Source: Saccharomycopsis crataegensis (Eukaryota > Ascomycota > Saccharomycetes > Ascoideales > Saccharomycopsidaceae). From it: a stretch of 64,000 nucleotides of DNA. Positions 39,457 to 49,700 of the stretch are shown one piece after another (the first letter of the stretch is position 1; each line of letters starts with the position of its first letter). Position numbers and translations under genes: made by a program. The DNA lies in contig NW_027043828.1 of NCBI RefSeq assembly GCF_037102585.1, forward strand, positions 1 through 64,000, written 5' to 3'. The notes beneath the pieces are model-generated. The model ran no database searches. It was not told the origin of the DNA and saw nothing but the letters and a program-made list of their open reading frames with translations.

Positions 39457-41795
39457 CACCCTTTAAAAATGAGTATTAATAATACCAAAAGAATTCCAAA
39501 GCCTTCCAACTACTCCACTGATCCAACAAATGATCCTCCTTCTCAAGAAACCCTGGTTTCTTCTGATATTATCGTTGACTTAGATCATGCAAATCCCAAC
39601 GCAACCGATCAAAACAATGTAAACAAACACGGAAATGAACCACATTCAGACGAAGAAATCACTGAGGAAGATGACAATACTTTTTTAAGTACTGCTGAAA
39701 CCTTTGCAACCCCATCTAATACCATAAATGAGGCCTCTAATGCTGATTCTGATGTTGATATTGCCCACCGCCCAGCCCCGGAAATTAATGTTTCTCCAGT
39801 TGATTGCGATCGCAATCTTGACAGTGCAGGTGACACTAGCGTCGACATGCATATGTCAAATCAAGCCACCATTGAATCTCAAGGAGATTCACAACCTTCT
39901 GTTTCTATTGATTTTGTTACTGAAAACTCTGAAAACCAAAAAACCCCAAAAAAAACTAACCCAGCCCCAGTTGCTGCTTTCAGCAGATCCTACGCCCAAA
40001 TCGCCTCGGGCTCTAAAGGCGCATCCCAACAGGGGACCCTGATTATGAACACCACCTCCACTTTTCAAAATGTTTTAGCCAAATTCGAAAGAGTTTTTAA
40101 ATGGGCTAAATATCTCAAATCAATCAAGTTCGAACACCAAGATGTCCTTGAATATGCTATTAAGGAAAAGGGCATGAGGGGATCACTTTTCGGATTTGAC
40201 ACACAAAAAGTGGAAAATGTTGAAGAGAAATATCAAGAATTTGTCAAAATCTACACCATTGAAAAGTTTTTCAAATTTTATACAAATTCCCATTTAATTA
40301 ATGAATTCTCAAGATTGAAACAATCTAATATTGCAGAGGAGGATTACATTAAATTTATTATGAGCCATCAAGATAAACAAAAAATCATGATGTCATTTAT
40401 TATCCCACCTGAGCTCTACCGGAAGTATGAGCTTGATGATCATTTGAGTACAATAAAGGATGCCTTCCAAAAATTAATCGATGTTAAATTAACCAACATT
40501 GAAACTGATTTGAATGATAATGATGATATCAACTTCATCAAGAAAGCTTTAATTGAAGCTCAAAACTACTTGTTTATTTCAAATGAAACTATTTGTCTCA
40601 AATCCTCACTTATCCCAATATTGAAAGGTCAATTACAAACTAAGAATGAAAAGTTACGTAATGCATTTATTGATTTTGTCATAAGCCATTTAAGTGTTGA
40701 CATTGAACAATCCACTTACAAGCCACGCATCAATATCAATAAGAATGATAAAGAAGTCCAATTGATTGAGATAACAGCCTTGGAAACAACCCCCGACTAT
40801 TTTGTCGATGCTACCATCAAGCAAGCGCTTGACCTAGCCCAAATTGAACCAACATCATTCTCAGTGATTAAAAGTGACATGACTAAAAGACCTAACGAGG
40901 AGCTTAAAAATCGTTACATTTATGGTTACTTGGAAATGGAACCAGGAAAACAAATCCCGGTTATTCACCAAGACAACATTGTTTCTAAAGTTATTACTAA
41001 ATGCTTACACTGTATCAATTGTGGTTCAAGAGAGCACACCAGATACAATTGCAAGCAAGCATCTTGCGCGATTTGCAAAAAGCCTAGCCATGTAGCTAAA
41101 GACTGTTACTTTAAGCGGCCAAAGAAAAATGTTACAGATGATTGTCATGAGAACCCCAAACAGAAGCAAAATCAACCACCAGTGATTGAAGTTCCTTCTA
41201 CCGAGTTCACCATGGTTCATGGTTCATCTAGATCCAGACAGTCAAAACCACCACAAAATGAACTGAGCAATTTATGGAAGAATCCATTCCACCAATTGGG
41301 ATTAATATCCAAAGAAAGAGATGATGATCATGAAAATATTCAAACTACCACACCAGCTATCAACAGAAAGCATCAAATCACCCCTCCTCCGGTTAATCAA
41401 GTTAGAAAGGCCTCCAAAAAGAAGGCATCCGTCAAACCAAAGAAAATCCTTCAAAGGGAGAAACCAGCTGAAACCAAGCAAGAGTCAGCCAAACCAGGAA
41501 TTAAGTTGAATGTGTTTAGATCCCATCCAATTACCACAAAATCTAATCAAACCTTGTCCAACCCAACTTCTACCCCAAAATCTACCCCAATTTTGACCAA
41601 AATTAACACCACCAAGCCTTCAGCACCAAAACCATTTGTACCAAAATCTATTAAGTTAGTCATTAAAGACCCACACCCATCAGTGACATCAAAACTGGCA
41701 CAAACTGGCTCTAAAGAGCCAACCCTGTCTGAATCAAGTGCAGAACCTGATAATGATAATGACGAAGAGTATGATGAGGAGTATGAAAATGATGG
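39457..41795 (+). mobile_element. LINE B copy B7, 3' part lost
   Basis: A 12-nt leader (caccctttaaaa), then ORF1 up to 41795, where LTR-1b begins. The rest of the element does not reappear on the far side of the copia remains, so a deletion or rearrangement removed it. Confidence 0.92.
39469..41795 (+). pseudogene. LINE B7 ORF1, truncated by LTR-1b
   Basis: Open from MSINNTKRIP through the CCHC knuckles into the acidic C-terminal region (DEEYDEEYEND), about 775 of 853 codons, then runs into the LTR. It has fewer STPK repeats than B4. Nearly identical to B4 otherwise. Confidence 0.92.
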
Positions 41796-42095
41796 TGTTG
41801 AGTTGGCAATCCAAAGTTATGTGGTTAGTCATTGTTCATGGAACCTTCTAGAACTTATGGAACCTTCTAGAACTTATGGAACCTTCTAGAATTCCATGGA
41901 ACATTCTAGAGCTTATGGAACCTTCTAGAACCCATTGAGATTAATATAAATATGGGCCATGCCCCCCATAGTCTGAGTTTGTCCTTTATATAATTTAGAT
42001 AGTTAACAAGTAAAATAAGTATAACAAGGGAATAAATATTATTGAATATTATTGTTATCAATGTCTTTTGTAACTAGAGTTACAAAACTACAACA
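41796..42095 (+). repeat. LTR-1b (300 bp)
   Basis: TGTTGAGTTGGC ... CTACAACA. Five heat-shock-like units start at about 41841, 41860, 41879, 41899 and 41918, followed by TATAAATA at 41945-41952. Confidence 0.93.
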
Positions 42096-43148
42096 AGAGT
42101 AGCCTTGGAAACAGAAATCAAATTGGCCTTTGACCCTGGAACATAATAAGCATCCTTGATTTCGATACTGGTGTTATCACGTAACTTAAACACCACAGAC
42201 CCGATACCTTGAACCTCGAGAGAACTACCATCAATACCTGAGATCTCACCAGAAAAGGGACCAATGGTTTTAAACATCTTTCTGTCATTCAAAATATGTT
42301 GCGAGGCACCAGAGTCAAAGTACACTCTGGAGGCCCTACCATGCATTCTCATAAATGCATACCAAGATGGTGATGGATTCTTCAGATCACCACCCATTCT
42401 CTCCTTTCTAGGAGCCTTGCAATCCTTCTTGAAATGACCGGGTTTTCCACAATTGAAGCACTTGTACTGTTTCTTAAAAGCAAACACAGGTTCCAAACCC
42501 TCAACACTGGTGGAACCAACCGATTTATCTCCAATGATTTCTCTTGTCAAATCTTGGACAAGCCCAATATCAACATTTCCAATAGTCCTGCCATTTCTAG
42601 ACTCATACGCAGTCATGACTTCCCTGGAAAGAGTTGCATTAAACCCGGCTTTCTGACCCAAGCTCAAAAACAACGCACACAACACAGTGTTTCCGTCTAA
42701 TTTGCCAACAGTATTCTTGAAATGATTGAAGGCATCAATGAAATTCTCAACGTTTCCGTTGCTAGATTTCAACCACTTAGCGTCAATTAAATCTGAGATA
42801 ATACCAACTGCATTTGTAACAGTCAATGTACCATAAGCATCCTTGAGAAACATAAACAAGTTTCTACCAGTACCATCAAATTCGGAAGCCTTAGTCAAAG
42901 CAGTGCCTGAGATGCTGTTGAAAATGGCTGTTGAAATAATCTCATCCATAATAGCAATCAATTGGGCAACTTCATTAGCAGTTTCCAGCCCGTCGGTTCC
43001 GGTTTCCCCATTGATCAAGTAAGCATGTAAACCAAGACCTTTCATCTTCATCTTAACACTGATCAAAGTAAACCAATCATAAAAGTTCCCGGAACCCTTC
43101 AGCTTCTCATCAGCAGCGAACGAAGTGAGAGCATTTGAACTCATAACC

Positions 43149-43390
43149 TGTTGTAGTTTTGTAACTCTAGTTACAAAAGACATTGATAACACTAATATTC
43201 AATAATATTTATTCCCTTGTTATACTTGTTTTACTTGTTAACTATCTAAATTATATAAAGGACAAACTCAGACTATGGGGGGCATGGCCCATATTTATAT
43301 TAATCTCAATGAGTTCTAGAATGTTCCATAAGTTCTAGAAGGTTCCATGAACAATGACTAACCACATAACTTTGGATTGCCAACTCAACA
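43149..43390 (-). repeat. LTR-1c (242 bp)
   Basis: Same ends as LTR-1b but only two of the 19-20-bp repeat units, which accounts for the 58-bp length difference. Confidence 0.92.
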
Positions 43391-43457
43391 TAGCTCTAAC
43401 ATACGTGTTTGTATTATACACTTTTCAGCAACCCAAGTTTCAGAGAGCAAAAAAAAT

Positions 43458-43531
43458 TGATTTCGCCCAGGATCGAACTGGGGACGTTCTGCGTGTTAAG
43501 CAGATGCCATAACCAACTAGACCACGAAACC
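43458..43531 (-). tRNA. tRNA-Val (AAC)
   Basis: GGTTTCGTGGTCTAGTTGG..., anticodon loop TTAACAC (anticodon AAC), T-arm CCCAG-TTCGATC-CTGGG, acceptor GGTTTCG/CGAAATC. It is nearly identical to yeast tRNA-Val. T8 follows on the transcribed strand (43449-43456). Confidence 0.97.
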
Positions 43532-43595
43532 AACTTGATTTTTGTTACACTCTGCTTCTTGTGGATGACTGTTCTCGACCAAGAAGATTCAATAC

Positions 43596-44031
43596 CTGCG
43601 CTGGGTGGCGTAGTGGGCAGAACCATAGACTAAGAAAGGGTCGCGTGTTCGAACCCCGCTCGCTGCATTAACCACCAGGTCACGTTCAGTACGCTAGCTG
43701 AGTAAGGAGTAATACCACTCTGAAGGTAAGATACAAGGGGGTTTTAGTGAGTAAAAATCTCACACTACCGGTAAGGTTGCGTCGCTGGTGTCTTTCGAAG
43801 ATTTCCTCCTCCCTGGCTAAAAAAAAAAAAATAGTGACAGGTTGCTACAAGTCAAAAACATTGCATTTTCCAACCCAAACTCCCGGGTTACCAAAAATAT
43901 TGGGAGAAAACGGACACCAAATAAGTCGCCATAGCTGCGCATAATTGATCATAATAACCGTACATAAAAAGTGCGATGACCTATATAGCTCTTAGTAGTT
44001 AAATATAGGGACTTTATAAAAAAAAAAAAAA
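43596..44031 (+). mobile_element. SINE copy 1 (436 bp)
   Basis: Flanked by a 9-bp duplication ATTCAATAC (43587-43595 and 44032-44040). The tRNA-like head has box A TGGCGTAGTGG (43606-43616) and box B TGTTCGAACCC (43646-43656). Then comes a segment resembling the LINE C 3' UTR (43736-43812: GGGGGTTTTAGTGAG, CTCACACT, CGAAGATTTCCTCCTCC), an internal A13, a further module of about 190 bp and a terminal A14. The second copy (52122-54839) has the same architecture and a different target duplication, which proves mobility as one unit. Confidence 0.87.
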
Positions 44032-44085
44032 ATTCAATACCGCCGCAAAAAAAAACCGCCGTTTGGTGACATCAGTAAAAAAATC

Positions 44086-46770
44086 ATGAGAACCACTAGA
44101 AATAGTAATAAAGCTACCCCAAACTACTCCACCGACCCTACTAATGATCCCCCAATCATTGAAACCCCGGTTTCTTGGGGCTCTTCATTGGATGTTGGCG
44201 CAACATCTGAAACCCCGATCCCGATAGCAAACATAAACAAACAAGCTAAAGATCAAGATTCCGATGAAGAAATTACTGATGCAGCCGACAATACTATTAA
44301 TAGTACTGTTGAAACCTTTTTAACTGCTTCAGAAGATCCTGAAGCGGACCAAAACATGGATTCCAACGCCATTTCTACCCCAACTACCTCTCCAGCAATT
44401 AATGTTTCTTCAGTTGATTGCGATCGCAATTCTCATGCAGCATGTGACACTGACATTGACATGCATAATCCTGTTATTCCAACCCAAGCCGTTATATCTA
44501 CTGATTTTATTAATGAAAACTCCGAAAACCAAAAAAAAATCGAAAATTCTCAAAACCCAAAAAAAAATTCTGTTTCTGTTCCTTCTGTTTCTGTTCCTTC
44601 TGTTCCTGTTCCCTCTGTTTCATCTTCTACTGTCGCCTCTCCAACTACGGCCTCCAATCCGGTGGCTCCAGCTGTCAATGTGACAAGACCAATCCAAACC
44701 TATGCTCAAGCCACCGCTGGAGACAAGCGCACACCTCGAGCCACTACAAACACCAATGATCCATCCTTCCAAAACGTGTTGATGAAATTTGAAAGAACTT
44801 TCAAATGGGCAAGTCACATCAAAATCCTTGACTTTAAGCACCGCGACGTATTGGAATATGCCATAAGCGAGAAACGCAAATCAGGAAAATTGTTCTCCAC
44901 CTCCAATCCTGCTATTATTAAATCCAAAGAAAAACGCGAGGAACTCGTCAAGATCATGGAAATTGAAGATTTCTTCCAAAACTACACCAGTTTTAATATG
45001 ACAAACGAATTCAACAGATTGAGAAACTCTAGAATCAGCTTGGAGAACTACTTGGAATTTATCATGAGCCAACAGCATCTTAAGGATATCTTAATCTACT
45101 TTAAGATCCCAAAAGATATCTTTACAGAGTTTCCTCTTGAAAAACACTTGGAATCCATCAAAAACGGACTCACTAAGTTATCCAAAGAACTTGATACTAT
45201 TACACAGTCATCCAACGAACCAGATAAGGATTTGATCATAATCAGGGAAAACTTAAAAGGGGCCCTCAACCACTTGGTTATTTTTAATAAGAAGATCTGC
45301 CTTAACTCAAACTTCATCCCAAACCCTCAGGATACAGGCTCTGATATCTTCAAGAAGGACAGAAATCTTTTAATTGAATATCTTAACATCCACCTTAAAG
45401 TTACAGTTGGAAATTATACCTACACGCCAGGGTCTTTGTTAAACACAATGAATAAGGAATCCCATTTAATTGAGATTGAAATGAATTCCGAGTTTACTGA
45501 ATTTAACCGGGAAAAACTTCTTGACCATGTCTTCAATGAATCCGGAATTGATCCATCATCCTTCTTTCCAATCAACACCGTTCACTTTACGGAAGAAGCT
45601 AGCAAAGCTGCCAGTATTGTCACTTATGGTTATATTGAAATTGACTCAGGAAAATCCCTTCCACTCTTCAATGACAAAAATTTCCGCTCCAGAGTCATCA
45701 CGAAATGCGTCCACTGCACTGCATGTGGTTCCCGTGAACACACTCGTTTTGACTGCAAGACGTCATCTTGTGCCATTTGCAAGAAATTATCCCATAGGGC
45801 AAAAGATTGTTATTTCAAAAAGCAACAAAGAGCACCTATTGTGAATCCGGAAGATCCAGAAAAACACTCTCCGAAACAAAATTCTGGAAAAGCAGTCAAA
45901 CCAAACCACAAATTAAACTATGGTTTTCAGACTGTCGAAAAAAGAAAAATAAAACTGAATAAACCGGCTACTCCAGAATATTCTAAACCACATTCAAACC
46001 CTTTCGACTTATTGGCAAATGAAGAAGAAAATGTTGATGATTCAATTATTGATGAGGACGATACTTTGGAAAAGAACTACCCATCCAATGAGGAAGATGC
46101 TTTAGAGGAAGGCCTCTCTACTGATGCAGACCAATCCATGGATGAACTCGAAACCTCTACAACCCAACACACTGCTACTCTCAGACATCAAACCAAACCA
46201 ATAGAATTATTGTCCAAGAAAGGTAAATCTAAGAAGCACGCCAAGTTCGCGGCCATTAGCGCCATCAAGCTGGCCCATATTAGCAAGGTCTCCAAAAAGA
46301 TCCTCGCCTCACCTTCATCCCACCCTCAGGTCCGTGTTTCTCGCAGACATCAAGAAGTAAACTCACAACATCATACTACTTCTTCTGCTGCCAACATTCC
46401 TCCTTCACCTACCCCTGCCCGTGATACTGTCACTTCCTCGGCTCTGGCCACTTCTTCTATCCCTGCTTCTGCCCCTGCTTCTGTCCCTGATTCTGTCCCT
46501 GCTTCTGTCCCTACCTCTGTTCCTACCCCTATTACTACCTCACCTCATTCTACCTCACCTCATTCAGCTTCCCCCTTCTCAAAACATCCAACTATCCTGG
46601 AAAACTTAGACAAAATGCCCACGCCACTGGAATCATTTACTCCCCGGCCAATGAAGCTTCTGTCAAAAGAACAATCTTCTCCCCTGGAGGATAACAACAA
46701 CGAAATAAATTCACCTCAATCAGATGGCTCAAATGTCACAAAAAACGCCTCTCATACACAAAATGAGTAA
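44086..46770 (+). CDS. LINE A4 ORF1, RNA-binding protein (894 aa)
   Basis: NYSTDPTNDPP at residues 13-23, an acidic Asp/Glu/Thr-rich region, VPSVSVPSVPVPSV repeats, the FERTFKWASHIK middle region, CCHC knuckles from residues 544 and 562, and a Ser/Pro/Ala-rich repeat tail. The last codons overlap the ORF2 start (ATGAGTAA). The ORF is complete. Confidence 0.95.
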   Translation: MRTTRNSNKATPNYSTDPTNDPPIIETPVSWGSSLDVGATSETPIPIANINKQAKDQDSDEEITDAADNTINSTVETFLTASEDPEADQNMDSNAISTPTTSPAINVSSVDCDRNSHAACDTDIDMHNPVIPTQAVISTDFINENSENQKKIENSQNPKKNSVSVPSVSVPSVPVPSVSSSTVASPTTASNPVAPAVNVTRPIQTYAQATAGDKRTPRATTNTNDPSFQNVLMKFERTFKWASHIKILDFKHRDVLEYAISEKRKSGKLFSTSNPAIIKSKEKREELVKIMEIEDFFQNYTSFNMTNEFNRLRNSRISLENYLEFIMSQQHLKDILIYFKIPKDIFTEFPLEKHLESIKNGLTKLSKELDTITQSSNEPDKDLIIIRENLKGALNHLVIFNKKICLNSNFIPNPQDTGSDIFKKDRNLLIEYLNIHLKVTVGNYTYTPGSLLNTMNKESHLIEIEMNSEFTEFNREKLLDHVFNESGIDPSSFFPINTVHFTEEASKAASIVTYGYIEIDSGKSLPLFNDKNFRSRVITKCVHCTACGSREHTRFDCKTSSCAICKKLSHRAKDCYFKKQQRAPIVNPEDPEKHSPKQNSGKAVKPNHKLNYGFQTVEKRKIKLNKPATPEYSKPHSNPFDLLANEEENVDDSIIDEDDTLEKNYPSNEEDALEEGLSTDADQSMDELETSTTQHTATLRHQTKPIELLSKKGKSKKHAKFAAISAIKLAHISKVSKKILASPSSHPQVRVSRRHQEVNSQHHTTSSAANIPPSPTPARDTVTSSALATSSIPASAPASVPDSVPASVPTSVPTPITTSPHSTSPHSASPFSKHPTILENLDKMPTPLESFTPRPMKLLSKEQSSPLEDNNNEINSPQSDGSNVTKNASHTQNE

Positions 46771-49700
46771 ACTATCGATCATTAGTCAAAACATCCAAAG
46801 ATTGAGATTGGATGACTCCAAAATTCTCCATCTATCAAACCAATATAACATTTCAATGTTTCAAGAACTTAATCTTGGCGAGGACTTCCTCTTCCAACAC
46901 CAAAACAAAAAAATTTATAAAAATACTCCATCATCCCGCACAGCTATTATAATTGAGGACCACATAAAGGTCGTTGATCATTCATTGCTAACAATTGCAG
47001 TACTGAGCCAGCTCCAGGTTTATATCACAGATGCCATTATTGAACAAGATGCCAATAACTGGCTTTGGCTAATCAATATCTACAACCCATCTGCTGATTA
47101 CCAAAAACAAATCCTCCTTCAAAATCAACTCTCCATCACCCTCCAAACCCAGCTTACCACTCTCAGAGCGAGAAGCAACAATAAGACCATCAACATTATT
47201 CTCGGAGGTGACTTTAATAATTTTGTCAATTCAAGAGACTCTGCTAACTTCCGTTCTCGCGAACAAAGATCGTCCGAGTCGCTTAAAAAGCTAATCAAAA
47301 CTTTCAAGCTAGCAGATATCTATGAACACTCAAAATTGCACCAGATTAAAAAGAATTGGACTAACCAATCCACCACGAAAGAAAGTAGTCGCAGAATAGA
47401 TCGTTTTTATATCAGTCAGTCCATGATCTCCGACAAAAACAGATTTCATATTCAAATGTCCCAACAAAACTATCTAAAGTCTTCTTCAACTCACGATTCT
47501 ATTATTCTTGAAATCAACACTCAACCTCATGCAATGACTTACATCCCCCAACATAATATCATTAAAAATCATATTATTCAATGGCTTCTGAAGATCAAGT
47601 TTCCACCCACTGTGAACTCTACATCAGACCTCATTTCCGAGATTCGCTTGAAGCTGAATTTTTTGACGATGGTACACAAGAAAATAACAGAAAATACTGA
47701 TGAACCAAATTATTATGACCACATAAGAACTAGGTTCCACCAACACTCCAGACCGCGCCCAATCAAAGCCCTCAAAGCTTCAGATGGCGCTTTATTGACA
47801 TCACAGCAAGACATGCTTCTAGAAGTAACCAATTACTATCAAAAACTCTACGATGGATCTCGTGGTTCAAAGAGCTCGGAAAATATAGAAAGGTTCATAA
47901 ACGCCTCCTTGGGAGATCAGTTACCACTAACCAACACTGAATCCAACAACTTGAACAAACCAATCACCATGACAGAATTGGAATATGCCGTTACTGAATC
48001 CAATACTCAATCCGCCCCCGGGGTAGATGGTATACCATACGGCGTTTATAAGTCTCTCTTTCCTCAGATAAAACACATACTTCTAAAAGAATTTAACCAA
48101 ATTCTTTCTTCAGGGGAAATTCCATTCAACTATCGAACCATAAAATTCACTCTCATACCAAAACCAAACAAAGATGTTCAAAAAGTGGAGAATTACAGGC
48201 CCATAGCATTAATCAACACAAATTTGAAACTCTTTTCCAGCATCATCAACGCCCGTTTGCTCCCGTTCTTGCAAAAAATTATCGGCCCAAATCAAGTTGG
48301 TTTCATACCTGAAAGATCCTCCTTCTCTAATATAACAATTTTCGGTGACTTGCTTTCCAGTTTAATATCCCCACAAGACAAGCCACATGTCAATCATTCT
48401 ACTAACCACCGAATCATGCTTGCTGACTTTGAAAAGGCTTTTGACCAGATTTCCCATCTATACCTTAAAATATTACTTCGAAAACTCAATTTTGGAAAAA
48501 TGACGGAAACTATTCACGCTATCCTTACCAAAGCCCTCGGAACCATTTGCCTAAATAACATTACAGGCCCTTCTTTCCCATTAAGAAACGGAACCCTTCA
48601 GGGCAACCCACTTTCACCAACAATTTTCGCGTTAGCCCTTGAACCTTTTCTAAGAGCCATCCAAAGATTAAATAAAGGATTCAGTTACAACCATAAGATC
48701 CAACCAAACATCATCCCCAGAGTCAAATACCTTGCCTATGCAGATGATGTTACCTTATTCTTGAGAGATCATAATGACTTCAAAAACACTATGAAGATAA
48801 TTCAGGCGTTCGAACAAGTCAGTGGTTCTAAATTAAACAAAAGCAAATCCAGATTAATTGTTCCATGCGATCAAATACCATTCCAGTCCGACTTCCAAAT
48901 AGATATTGCTGACAATAATTATGAAATCCAATATCTAGGCGTTAAAATTGGGAACTCGTGTCAAACCTGGCCTAATACTCTCCAAAAAGACATCAGCACC
49001 AAATATTACATGACCAACATGAATTCACTACCAATATCAAGTCAAATAGTCGGATATAACACATATATCTTGTCTAAGCTATATTACCACGAGATTCATG
49101 CACTTATGCTTCCAGACCAAATAGATTTGCTAGAACAATCCATCAAAAATCAGGTGAACAAAAAACTGAAAATCTCCATGGACACTTTAAAAACAAGCCC
49201 ATTGAAAGGAGGATATGGCATGGTGGATATCAAAAGCCAATTGAGCTACCGCAAGGCAAAAATCTTTCAACAACTCTTTCTCCAATCTTTAAACCCATAT
49301 TGCCAGTTACTCCGATTCAAGCTCCAACTAGCAATAAACATGATCATCAAACAAAATCTATCCGAGGAAGAGCAGTCGATACAAGGATATATAAAAACCC
49401 AATACTGGTGGCGGTTAATATTGGGTGACCAGATCAATATCAAGAATAAGAGAGACAGCAGGTCCATACTCAACCAGGTTATAAATCTTCCAATGTTCAC
49501 CACAGCGGAAAAATGTGCTTTTGTGGCTTGGTATAAATTATTGTCCAAACCAATATCTCAACAACAAACATTGAACCCAATGAATATCAAACACTCAGAC
49601 CTTGCCAAGTCCATTCAAGACGGTATACCAACTATCTATCAAATGGAGATCCCAAAACTGGTCATGGAGTTTGAACACAAACAGGGAAGCAAGAAAAAAA

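Larger units (their letters stand above)
41796..43390 (-). mobile_element. Ty1/copia remnant bounded by inverted LTR-1 copies
   Basis: A fossil with LTR-1c (43149-43390, minus orientation) as its 5' LTR, then Gag and the start of protease reading left (about 42.1-43.14 kb; CFNCGKPGHFKKDC knuckle, FDSGASQHIL protease site). It meets LTR-1b (41796-42095) in the opposite orientation. The reverse transcriptase and integrase parts are absent. No matching target duplication is seen. It is incomplete and rearranged. Confidence 0.9.

Noticed and set aside
43596-43668. Functional tRNA gene at the SINE head
   Set aside because: Boxes A and B are good but acceptor pairing fails and the T-stem has a mismatch; both copies continue into a mobile body with poly-A.
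46724-46762. Upstream in-frame start for LINE A ORF2 (MAQMSQKT...)
   Set aside because: It lies well inside ORF1, while the next ATG is fused to the ORF1 stop as ATGAGTAA and aligns with the starts in families B and C.
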